From: Tritrichomonas musculus
Lineage: Eukaryota; Parabasalia; Tritrichomonadida; Tritrichomonadidae
DNA length: 64,000 nt
Assembly: GCA_039105265.1 (NCBI GenBank)
Contig: JAPFFF010000031.1
Coordinates: 124,001 to 188,000 of the forward strand
Reading direction: 5' to 3'
Shown: positions 11,082-19,724 of the stretch, in pieces
Layout of the letters: every line of letters begins with the position of its first letter
Numbering within the stretch: the first letter of the stretch is position 1
Position numbers and translations under genes: made by a program
The notes under the pieces: model-generated
Seen by the model: the letters and a program-made list of their open reading frames with translations, nothing else
Told to the model about the DNA's origin: nothing
Databases searched by the model: none

Positions 11082-11429
11082 ATGAATGAATGCGATAGAT
11101 TTAATATCATTTTTTCTTCTTTTACAATAATCAAAATATTATTAATTTTCATAGTAATACTCCTTTTAATAGGTGATAATCGAGATGATTCAGGATTTCA
11201 TTTCGTCAATCCAATAAAATTTGTTAATATTTTTATTAAAGAATTGAGCATCCAGTCAATAGAAAAATTGTCGGTATTTACCGGAATGATTTTGTTTTTT
11301 AAGTTTCGCTCATTTTTTATCAACATTTTTCGAGGTCCTCTTTTTTCTATTTGCTTTATTTTAAACCTAGCTCTTTTTTGCATGCTTATTTTCAAAACAA
11401 ATCCTTCTTTCCCTCTTCTACATTTATGA
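11082..11429 (+). CDS. Putative small hydrophobic membrane protein, 115 residues
   Basis: Not recognised. Hydrophobic segments are visible at about residues 13-31 (FTIIKILLIFIVILLLIG) and 67-105, the latter probably two passes with basic residues (FKFR, IFRG) between them. It begins MNECDRF 10 bp downstream of an A-rich leader, and a GGCC core lies 22 bp upstream of the ATG, as before other genes here. The frame ends 62 bp before the convergent gene stop at 11492. Against it: it is short, AT-rich and without a recognised relative, and an opposite-strand frame of 65 codons overlaps it. More likely real than not. Confidence 0.5.
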   Translation: MNECDRFNIIFSSFTIIKILLIFIVILLLIGDNRDDSGFHFVNPIKFVNIFIKELSIQSIEKLSVFTGMILFFKFRSFFINIFRGPLFSICFILNLALFCMLIFKTNPSFPLLHL

Positions 11430-11491
11430 ATTTATTTTTGTATTTATAAAATCAATTTATTTTTAATATTAATAACTTTTTATTAATTAAT

Positions 11492-12598
11492 TTAATGTAT
11501 TTGACGATTCAGCTGTTGAAATGCAATTGATCTCATTTTATCAGGAATTAAAGAAATTGAATCCACTGCAATCTGTTTAATATCATTGTTATGAATATTT
11601 TGATATTTAAAAAAGAAAATTAGAAGATTATATGCATTATCTGCTTTCCAATGCTCAATTTGGTTTCTAATATGAAGAAGTACATGCCTTTGTAATTCAT
11701 CAGTTAATTGTGGACTTTTTTGAATTGCTGTTTTAATAATATTTAGACCATCTTTTTTTAATTTTGGTTCAATAGAAGGCGGTCTTGACAAAAAAATACG
11801 AGAAAGCATATTTTTACAAATCAGTTCTTCTCGAAATAAACGCTGAATAAGTTCAAATTGATATATTTTGGAGTTTGGATCAAAAACTATGGGCTTAATC
11901 ATTCCATCAATTAGCAAGTCTGGAACTGAATGAGCAATTAATAAAAGTGCTTCATAGATAATTCTATTGGCTGAGGACTCCAGCGCTTCAATATAAGGCT
12001 TGATGCAGTATTTAATCATATATTTTGATCCTTCAAGTGATCGACTTTGTGAATAAAAGTCTGTAAGTAAATTATAGAAGTCTTGAATTTTTTCAATATT
12101 TAAATATTCTTTAATCATTGATTCAGCATAATTAGGGTATTTGGCTAAAATAGCGTCCAATTCATCGAAAAATTCAGGAGTACCAATCTCTGATTGAATT
12201 TCAGGAGGCTTTTCATTTTGTTGAACTGGCTGAATACTCTTCACGTTACTATGTAGAAATATTTTGGGTGGATTTTCATTATACGAATTATATATTGATT
12301 TAATAAATTGATCTTGTAATAAAATTTCAGGAACATCGGCAATAACCTTTTTGGATAAACATAATAAAGAAATGAAATTAAATTTTGCATTATCTGATAA
12401 GAGATCAAATCTATTTTGTATTTCTAATTCATCAGTAACACATATTTTTTGTGTCAAAAAAGGAATTAGCGTTTGAGCTAAAGCTGTCTCGTATTGAATA
12501 GCATCTCGAACATACAGAACGTTCGAAAAATTAACGGCATCAAATTGCATCTGAACTTGAGACCAAAATTTTTGAGGATCAGTATTTTGCCTTTTCAT
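11492..12598 (-). CDS. Unrecognised helical protein, 368 residues
   Basis: No family is recognised with confidence. The sequence reads as mostly alpha-helical with a repeat-like spacing of leucine-rich helices, as in ARM/HEAT-type scaffolds. A helical N-terminal block (residues 1-115) leads into a polar linker (PVQQNEKPPEIQSEIGTPEF) and then a second helical block from about residue 145 to the end. No catalytic motif, zinc-binding cysteine set, signal peptide or membrane segment is visible. The start is the first ATG (MKRQNTDPQKFW), preceded by an A/T-rich leader. Codon use matches its neighbours, so it is probably a host gene. A scaffold or DNA-repair adaptor is possible but unsupported. Confidence 0.75.
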   Translation of the reverse strand: MKRQNTDPQKFWSQVQMQFDAVNFSNVLYVRDAIQYETALAQTLIPFLTQKICVTDELEIQNRFDLLSDNAKFNFISLLCLSKKVIADVPEILLQDQFIKSIYNSYNENPPKIFLHSNVKSIQPVQQNEKPPEIQSEIGTPEFFDELDAILAKYPNYAESMIKEYLNIEKIQDFYNLLTDFYSQSRSLEGSKYMIKYCIKPYIEALESSANRIIYEALLLIAHSVPDLLIDGMIKPIVFDPNSKIYQFELIQRLFREELICKNMLSRIFLSRPPSIEPKLKKDGLNIIKTAIQKSPQLTDELQRHVLLHIRNQIEHWKADNAYNLLIFFFKYQNIHNNDIKQIAVDSISLIPDKMRSIAFQQLNRQIH

Positions 12599-13075
12599 TT
12601 AGTAATAGCATTTAAACAAGATTTTAATCCTAAATAATTCTTTATATAAATTTAAAAGGATTTTTATCGTATTTTTTAAAATTTCATACTTGAATTATCT
12701 TCATTAAAACTAAAATATTTTTAAATTATTTTTTAATATACATAAAATAATAAATTGGAAAAATAATTCATAAATGTATAAGCTAGAAGTTTAAGCCAAA
12801 CATGCTTAAAAATGAAATTTGGAAAAGATTTTTATTGAATGGTATGGACAAATATATTATCAATACTAGATTGAATAATATTTCATTAAATAGTATCTTC
12901 TTTGCCAAAGAAAAAGCTAATAAATACATATTTTCTGATAAGTAAATAAAAAAAGAATCAAACTTTATGATTTGACTTGTTTTATTTTCTCTTTGATTTT
13001 AAAAAAAGTGGCCTAATTCAAAATTTTTCAATTCAATTTAGCGGTTAGGTCGAATCATGGATAGCCTTTTTCTCA
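12599..13075. other. Intergenic region with one marginal 47-codon frame
   Basis: This region lies between the start of the 368-residue gene and eL31. A plus-strand frame at 12802-12945 (begins MLKNEIWKRFLLNGMDKYII) has an ATG and a plausible residue mix but no recognised relative, and could be chance or a gene fragment. A GGCC core in AAAAAGTGGCCTAATTC at about 13010 lies ~65 bp upstream of the eL31 start and is a candidate promoter element. I see no tRNA or other RNA gene. Confidence 0.5.
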
Positions 13076-13110
13076 ATGCCAATTTTCTCAACAAAGAATC
13101 ACGAACCTAA
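13057..13110 (+). promoter_or_regulatory. Short upstream frame overlapping the eL31 start
   Basis: An ATG at 13057, 19 bases before the eL31 ATG and in another frame, opens an 17-codon frame (MDSLFLNANF..) that ends at 13110, inside eL31. If the transcript begins upstream of 13057, this frame would compete for initiation. Trichomonad leaders are often very short, so transcription may begin between the two ATGs and make it irrelevant. Confidence 0.35.
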
Positions 13111-13408
13111 GAAAATTGAAACAACACTCCATTTACAGAAGCTCGTTCACAACTCCCGCCGTAAGTACAAGGCAGAACGCGCAATCAAAGAAATCGTTAG
13201 AGCCGGACAAAGTTTGATGCATACCGAGAGAGTTGTCATTGATCAAGAACTTAACTCTCGAATTTGGTATCGCAGCCGCGCAAACCCACCAACCCGCGTA
13301 CGTGTTGTTTTTGAACGTAAGGCTGATAAGAACGATCAAATGATAACAGTTGCTTCATACAAAGAAGTTGAAAACTTTGATAAATTACAGACTGTTAAGG
13401 TCGAGTAA
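13076..13408 (+). CDS. RPL31: 60S ribosomal protein eL31
   Basis: eL31 sits near the peptide exit tunnel of the large ribosomal subunit. The 110-residue length is usual. The conserved body is clear: RAIKEIVRAG (about residues 39-48), ERVVIDQELNSRIW (57-70), RVRVVFERK (81-89) and the C-terminal NFDKLQTVKVE, equivalent to FKNLQTVNV in animals. Codon use is noticeably richer in G and C (cgc, aac, gtt) than its neighbours, as expected for a highly expressed gene in an AT-rich genome. The ATG at 13076 gives the normal short eL31 N-terminus; an out-of-frame ATG lies at 13057. A candidate GGCC promoter element lies ~65 bp upstream. Confidence 0.93.
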   Translation: MPIFSTKNHEPKKIETTLHLQKLVHNSRRKYKAERAIKEIVRAGQSLMHTERVVIDQELNSRIWYRSRANPPTRVRVVFERKADKNDQMITVASYKEVENFDKLQTVKVE

Positions 13409-13710
13409 ATAATGCAACTTTTAGAAACAACTTAAATGATTTTTTATAACAATTTTTCCTATCTTTTTTTTTTAATAACTATTTTAAATATTTTCATTTT
13501 AATACACAAAATCATTTGCTTCTATTTATCTTTTGCGCGCGCAAAGCATTTTTTTTAATATCATCTGATGTTATTTCTTATATATATATATATAGCTGCA
13601 TATCATACGTTAGATTTGCATGCATATGTAAGCAATGTAATTTTCAATACAAATTTATATCATAAATATTAAATGATAATATTATTTTTCCGAAAGAAAA
13701 ATACATTTTA
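13409..13710. other. Intergenic 3' region with GC-palindrome and TA run
   Basis: The region separates the converging ends of eL31 and the 1,910-residue gene. It holds the perfect palindrome TTTGCGCGCGCAAA at 13532-13545, four CpG/GpC steps in otherwise AT-rich DNA, and a TA dinucleotide run near 13578-13595. No reading frame is supported. Confidence 0.6.
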
Positions 13711-16700
13711 TTATGACAAAAATTTCTTACATTCACGTATAAGTTTTGAATCATTAATTTGCAATGCATACTCTTGAACAATTTTTATATTTTGTTTGTC
13801 GTGATTACAAATTTTTAAGGCTTCATGAGGAAATCCATATTTAACGAGAAGAGATACTCGTAATGAATTTCCAGACACATAATCAATAATAAATCTTGAA
13901 AGAGCTGCCTTTTTTGATAATTTTTTCTCAACGCACTCAACAGCGATCATAGCAATTGTTTCATAATCAGAATTGCTTGATAATTTGCTAGTCTGATTAC
14001 TTGAGCTCATATAAAGTTGATTCTTTAATTCTATCATAAACGCTTTAATTTCATTATTTCCAGCGCAAAAAATAGTTTCAATTGAATTTTTAATCACAGA
14101 TTCAACGCAAGTTGGCTTCATTTTTGCAATTTTTAGCCCAAGAACAAAATTTTTCTTAACAAATGCAAGAAAAGCCATCAATTCAATTATATGATCATTT
14201 GGATTTCTTTCATCTTTTTTCTGAAATCTTGATTGTGGCTGATACGAATTACTATTATTTGAATTAATAACTATGCCTTTTGAGAATATATTCAAGTTTT
14301 TATCAAAATTGGTGTTTGTATCATGACAAAATTGGCAAAACTCAGAATAAATTGATGATTTTTCATAAAATGCATTCAAAACTCCGTCTGATACTTTTTC
14401 AGGCTTTTTCCCTTCATTCTTTCTACTTTTTATCTCGTTCTCACATAGCTCTTTGAGAATCCTTGAATAATTTGCACGATCACTCCATGTAAATAAACTA
14501 TTGAAAATTTCAGATGCAGCAAGAATTGCATCTTCTCTCATTTGGAGACGATTTTCGATGTCAAACATCGAAAAAATCATATTTTTTGCTCTTAAAAATT
14601 CTAAGAATTTATCAATCAAAGCTTTAATTCTCAATGATCTAGAATCATTATTATTAGATGATAGATTTCTAATCAAAAAACGCCATAAGCCATTCCAATG
14701 ATCATATGATAAAGCTGGAAAGATGACAAATTCAATTGCGCTTTCTAATGATTCAAAAGCATCGAAAAACATTGAATTACTTGAAATTGATGTCAGAAAA
14801 ATTTTCATGAAATTTTTATTTTCTATCAATTCTTCAATTGCAGCGAAAGAAGAAGAAGAAGAATCAATTTTTCCCTGCCTTTCAGGTGAATATTTTGTTT
14901 CAATATTTGTCTCAAAGCGACCATATTTATTATGAAATCTAATAAGATCTTTTTCACCATTAAAGCAAACAATTGTTCTATCTGTCAATTTGAAGAACTC
15001 TTTGTTAACAAGCGCCAAGTTTCCATCAATGATCATCTTGACTCTATAATAAAGAGGGGAAACTTCAACATGAACAATATCTTTATTAAAGTTTACTTCG
15101 AAAAAGTTTGGATGCGAAAGAATACGAAGTAGTTCTGAAAGATCAACATTTGAATCAAAAGCAAACATTGTTCGAAGATTGCTCAAAAAGTCGAGTACTT
15201 TAACATATTCTTCTGTTTGATTAAGTAACAATAGATTCTTGGCAACATGAACAAAGCAATTCCGAATAGATGAAACAAATAGACTTGGCAAACTTTGTGA
15301 AATAAAAGTAATCAAAAACTTTTCTTTGATTAATTCAAAGTTATCATATTTTAAGCAAATTTCCACCAATTCATTGATGTCATTGAGCGAATATCTTTCA
15401 TTGAAACGGAGATTATATTCTTCACAGACAAAATCAAGTAAAAATTTCAACGATTCAGCATAAATATAAATGTTGTCTTCTAATTTAAAAGTAGAAACAA
15501 TTTTTTCAATTGTTTGAATTGACATTTTTAGTGCTCTAAATGATATTTGCTCATCTTCAACTGAGTTAATATGCGAATACTTCTTCTTGATGATTGAAGA
15601 AAGAGCAGATTGGATGTTCTGAATGAATAGTTTCTTTCGTTTTTCATTCCAATCAATTTTTTGCTTCTTCATAAAGGCAGAATATTCATCATCCAATTCA
15701 TTAATTACATCTGGATTCAAATAAATATTCAAGACATAATCAACTGAAATTCGAACCCATTCCAAAGTTGTATTTTCATATAACAAGTCATTAATTTGAC
15801 TATCAAAATCATCATAAACATTCGAGTCAGCATTTGAAAAGTCATCATCATCAACCTTTTTAACTGAAAATGATTGAAATGCTTTTGTAATCTGATAATT
15901 TGATTGGACAAGATTATTTGGAAGCCTCAAATAAATCATGTTTGCTAATTTTGGCTTTTCTGCAAAAAGAGAGCAAACAAAATCAGTCAATTCTTTTTGT
16001 ATAGAATCACTTTCATTAATAATATGAGTGATTTTCATTGTAGCATAGTTAATTAACTCGTTGTTAAAAATAGAAGTAAGAAATGAATCATTTTCAGAAA
16101 ATTTCTCTGCATAAAAAATGCGATGCCTTTCAATCAACTGTCTGATTATCTCTTTTGGATCAGTTGAAGTTATCCCATGATCAATGAGATAATAAATGGC
16201 TTTGCTTGCTTTGTCAGGAAATATATTAACAATATCAATAAGTGAAAGATTAAGATTTTTCTTTCTTTCAGGTACAAAATTAGGAAGAAATATGTTAAAT
16301 GGTGACTCTTCTTCGTTTGATTTAGCAAATAATTCAAATTCTTCTCCGTTACTCGTTGTAATTATTTCATTTCTCAATCTTAATTCATAAATAAAGTCAG
16401 TTGGTATAGGTAAAAATTTTGTCACTGATTGATTATTATCGAAAAAGTTGATAATTTCATCTATCAATAAAGATGTGACCTTTTTCATAACTTGATTATA
16501 ATTATCTTCAAATTCTAAAATATCATCAATTATGTCAAGAAAAGAGAGCAAGTTGTCAGAAGTAAAGAAAAACGAAAAATCGTTGTTTGAAAATGATTCA
16601 CTAATTAATTTGAATAAAACGATAATAAATGTGGATTTGTCAGTATTTGAATAATTATTTAAAAGCTTCATAAATAGTGAAAGTGATGAGTTTTCGGTTT

Positions 16701-19443
16701 CATTTTTTTCATCAGTTTTATTATTTGTTAGAAAATCTGTCAATTTTTTGTTTTTATCTCCAACAAGATACAATATTTTGTCAATTGTTTGATGGCCTAA
16801 CTTATCTTCTTTCTTTAAAGAATTACTATGATATTTTTTCTGTATTTTGATTAATTCACTAAGTATTGGCATTTGTTCTGTAATTAATGAAATTATTTGT
16901 TCAGATGCTTTTGTAAGATCACAATGCAAAATAATCATTTCAAGTGCATTACTTCCAACTAACTGAGTAAACGTCTCCCAACTATCAATTTTATTTGATT
17001 GAATAATCGAATTTAGTATCATATCTAAACTTTGTTCAGAATTTGTGCTTGTTGATGACTTGTTATCTGATAGTTTTAGGAAAAGTTCATAATGTTCAAT
17101 AAAGTTACTTAAAACAGGAAAACTATCTGGTGTAATTAATCTATTATTCTCATCTTCATTATCAGACCAATCAACATAAACTTCATTTCCACCGAAAAAC
17201 ATTCGTAGCCTAGCTTCTTCAATGATGTCTCTCAAATTTCCTGATAGTCCAATACTACTTAAAATAATATTTTTTTCTTTTTTATTTCTTTTTCTTTCAT
17301 TTAGAAGGGACGATAAGCAAAATCTAAATGAACTTTCATCTTCATTTTCTGAATTTAATAATACATTTGAAACTTCATTTATTTTTTGTTGAGTAGACAT
17401 TGATAATTCAACCAGAAATCTATGAACTACCTTATCTTCTTTTGTTTTTGCCAATGAATTTAAGAAAGTTGTAATAATTTCTTCATTATAATTTGATTTC
17501 GTGTATGCATAAATAGTTTTAGAAAATTTGATTAATATTAGAAGTTTTTCTGAATTTGCCTGAGTTGCAAAGCGTTCAGCAATTTCGTAATCATGCTTTT
17601 CAAGTGCTGATATTATGGTATCAAGCGAAGATATAAAACAGTCTGAAATTGATGATTTATCATTAAGTACATAAAATTGTTGAACTTTCGCAAAGCCTAT
17701 CATTATTGTTGATAAAATACTATTGGCTTTTGAATCAGATAATGAGGATTTGTTATCGCATTGAATTAGATCATGAGCGTATTGAACAAGAACTGAAAGA
17801 AGTACTTCAGCATCTTTAATACTAGCAATATACTCACCACTAACTCTATCTTGAACAAATAAAAGCGAAAAAATATCAATTAATATATCTTGCTTGATTT
17901 TTATATTTCGTAGATAATTTTCAAGTTGATCTGTATTTAATTTAGAATTATAATTGTTATTTAAAACTTCATCATCACAATTTAATTCTTGTTTTTTTCG
18001 GGCTTTAAACGAATCATTAAAAGAACTTAAAACAAAAGAATATATTAGATATAAAAAGATAAAGTTAAAGTCCATATCTCTATCATTATCAGAAATTACG
18101 TAATATTCTAATTTGGAAAAACGTTCAAAATCATTTAAATTAATACTTTTCATGATACCGGAAATATATTTTGGTAAAGATTCTTTTGAAATTTCATCAG
18201 TGCCAATAGCGATTCCTATTGCATGATTAATATAAGTCAATAAAATATGATCATTCTTTAACCTGTCAAGCATATTCATATTCTTATGGTCACTAATATT
18301 TAAATTTTCTTTTCCGTCATTTTGTATAGAATTTAAATTTTGATTAGAGTTAGTTTTACGATTAGCCAAATCTGTATATAATGGAATTACTGTCATTAAA
18401 AATACTTGATCAGGATATAAATCATTAAAATCTAATAGCATCAACCATGGTTTTAATTCAGATTGTGGTGATGATGACAGAACATCAAGAATGACTTCAA
18501 CATTATTAAAGTCTCTGGACATCAAAGTATTATGAGCTAATGAAAAAATAATATCAACAAAATGCTTTCTTTTCATTATCGTATGATTAACTAAAGTTAA
18601 AAGATTTGATTCATTGAACAAACTAGATTCTAATGGGAAAGGTTCAGTTGATCCAATAAGATTTTGAGCTAAGTTTATAAATTGTGGATTAAACAATACG
18701 GCTGGATATTGAAAAAATTTGTTTATATTTGATGAATTAATTAGATTAGGTGGAATGAGAATCAAAATTGATGGATCAATTTTAGATAAAACATCAAATA
18801 TATTGAATTCTAATATTGGAATATAATTCTGAGCACCAATTCTAGCAAGAATAGATAATGTTTGAGGTCTTAATGAAAAATATAGCGCTTTATCTTGTAT
18901 GGCAAATGTCAATAATCCTTTCAAAATAATCTGATTTTGAATTTTGGGAATATCAAGAGATGATGTCATATATTGGAAAAGCTGTTCTGCCCAACCTGTA
19001 ATATTATTTCCATTGATTTTGATGCTTTTTTTGGGATCGGAGAATTCAATGAGAAAAGAATTGAGATAAAATTGAGTGTAATCAATTTTTGTTATATTTG
19101 GATTATAATATAGTTGAATTTTGTGTAATAAGTAATAGTATATGAGAATTTCTTTATTCAGTTTATTACCTGGATTTTTTTTTTGAATTGGATTTCTAAA
19201 AAAATTTTGAATAGAATTTCCTGTATTCGCTGGTAATAAAATTTGTTCTAACGGAGGAGGACTCATTTTAAACATTTTGGTAAGTAATTCATCTATGTCT
19301 ACATTATCTGCTTTGATCATCTTTGAAAAAGAAAGTGAAAGTGGATAGTTTCCGACGCAAACATGTAAAACAAATTCATGCCTATAGAATTCTATGCTTT
19401 GTAATTGTTGAGCTCGTGTAAATAAAAAATTAAATGTATTCAT
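13711..19443 (-). CDS. Giant helical protein, 1,910 residues; spastizin-like tail (tentative)
   Basis: The open frame reaches 19515, but its first codon there is TTG; the first ATG is at 19443 (MNTFNFLFTRAQQ), which I use. The protein is long and alpha-helical, with serine/asparagine-rich disordered linkers and no membrane segment, zinc finger or catalytic motif that I can see. The last ~60 residues (RVSLLVKYGFPHEALKIC through NIKIVQEYALQINDS to KLIRECKKFLS) align by eye with the end of animal spastizin/ZFYVE26, an AP-5-associated endolysosomal protein. The match is weak and no FYVE domain is present, so the name is tentative. A VPS16- or other helical-repeat trafficking protein is the main alternative. 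A CGGCTAA-type motif lies 17-32 bp upstream of the ATG. Confidence 0.7.
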   Translation of the reverse strand: MNTFNFLFTRAQQLQSIEFYRHEFVLHVCVGNYPLSLSFSKMIKADNVDIDELLTKMFKMSPPPLEQILLPANTGNSIQNFFRNPIQKKNPGNKLNKEILIYYYLLHKIQLYYNPNITKIDYTQFYLNSFLIEFSDPKKSIKINGNNITGWAEQLFQYMTSSLDIPKIQNQIILKGLLTFAIQDKALYFSLRPQTLSILARIGAQNYIPILEFNIFDVLSKIDPSILILIPPNLINSSNINKFFQYPAVLFNPQFINLAQNLIGSTEPFPLESSLFNESNLLTLVNHTIMKRKHFVDIIFSLAHNTLMSRDFNNVEVILDVLSSSPQSELKPWLMLLDFNDLYPDQVFLMTVIPLYTDLANRKTNSNQNLNSIQNDGKENLNISDHKNMNMLDRLKNDHILLTYINHAIGIAIGTDEISKESLPKYISGIMKSINLNDFERFSKLEYYVISDNDRDMDFNFIFLYLIYSFVLSSFNDSFKARKKQELNCDDEVLNNNYNSKLNTDQLENYLRNIKIKQDILIDIFSLLFVQDRVSGEYIASIKDAEVLLSVLVQYAHDLIQCDNKSSLSDSKANSILSTIMIGFAKVQQFYVLNDKSSISDCFISSLDTIISALEKHDYEIAERFATQANSEKLLILIKFSKTIYAYTKSNYNEEIITTFLNSLAKTKEDKVVHRFLVELSMSTQQKINEVSNVLLNSENEDESSFRFCLSSLLNERKRNKKEKNIILSSIGLSGNLRDIIEEARLRMFFGGNEVYVDWSDNEDENNRLITPDSFPVLSNFIEHYELFLKLSDNKSSTSTNSEQSLDMILNSIIQSNKIDSWETFTQLVGSNALEMIILHCDLTKASEQIISLITEQMPILSELIKIQKKYHSNSLKKEDKLGHQTIDKILYLVGDKNKKLTDFLTNNKTDEKNETENSSLSLFMKLLNNYSNTDKSTFIIVLFKLISESFSNNDFSFFFTSDNLLSFLDIIDDILEFEDNYNQVMKKVTSLLIDEIINFFDNNQSVTKFLPIPTDFIYELRLRNEIITTSNGEEFELFAKSNEEESPFNIFLPNFVPERKKNLNLSLIDIVNIFPDKASKAIYYLIDHGITSTDPKEIIRQLIERHRIFYAEKFSENDSFLTSIFNNELINYATMKITHIINESDSIQKELTDFVCSLFAEKPKLANMIYLRLPNNLVQSNYQITKAFQSFSVKKVDDDDFSNADSNVYDDFDSQINDLLYENTTLEWVRISVDYVLNIYLNPDVINELDDEYSAFMKKQKIDWNEKRKKLFIQNIQSALSSIIKKKYSHINSVEDEQISFRALKMSIQTIEKIVSTFKLEDNIYIYAESLKFLLDFVCEEYNLRFNERYSLNDINELVEICLKYDNFELIKEKFLITFISQSLPSLFVSSIRNCFVHVAKNLLLLNQTEEYVKVLDFLSNLRTMFAFDSNVDLSELLRILSHPNFFEVNFNKDIVHVEVSPLYYRVKMIIDGNLALVNKEFFKLTDRTIVCFNGEKDLIRFHNKYGRFETNIETKYSPERQGKIDSSSSSFAAIEELIENKNFMKIFLTSISSNSMFFDAFESLESAIEFVIFPALSYDHWNGLWRFLIRNLSSNNNDSRSLRIKALIDKFLEFLRAKNMIFSMFDIENRLQMREDAILAASEIFNSLFTWSDRANYSRILKELCENEIKSRKNEGKKPEKVSDGVLNAFYEKSSIYSEFCQFCHDTNTNFDKNLNIFSKGIVINSNNSNSYQPQSRFQKKDERNPNDHIIELMAFLAFVKKNFVLGLKIAKMKPTCVESVIKNSIETIFCAGNNEIKAFMIELKNQLYMSSSNQTSKLSSNSDYETIAMIAVECVEKKLSKKAALSRFIIDYVSGNSLRVSLLVKYGFPHEALKICNHDKQNIKIVQEYALQINDSKLIRECKKFLS

Positions 19444-19459
19444 TTGATATTTTATAAAT

Positions 19460-19475
19460 TTTTTTCGGCTAAAAA
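19460..19475. promoter_or_regulatory. Second copy of the TTTTTTCGGCTAAAAA motif
   Basis: Identical over 16 bases to the copy at 10421-10436. Here it lies 17-32 bp upstream of the ATG at 19443 and in the opposite orientation to that gene. The related CGGCTAA at 22004-22010 is close to another ATG. Function is inferred from position only. Confidence 0.3.
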
Positions 19476-19724
19476 GCAATTCAATATTTGATATTGTATT
19501 CAATTCATTATACAAAAAGTTTTATATTGTAAATTTACAATTTTAGGAATTTTACAATGAATCATCAGATTTAACACGCAATTATTTTAATGATCTAAGC
19601 TTTGACAAACAGTTTAATATAATTTTTTCAAAAAATAAAGAAAAAAATTTTTTTTTAAATTCGAATTTATTAAAAACACATGTAATTTGATATAACATAT
19701 AATAAAAAATAACAACAAAAAATA

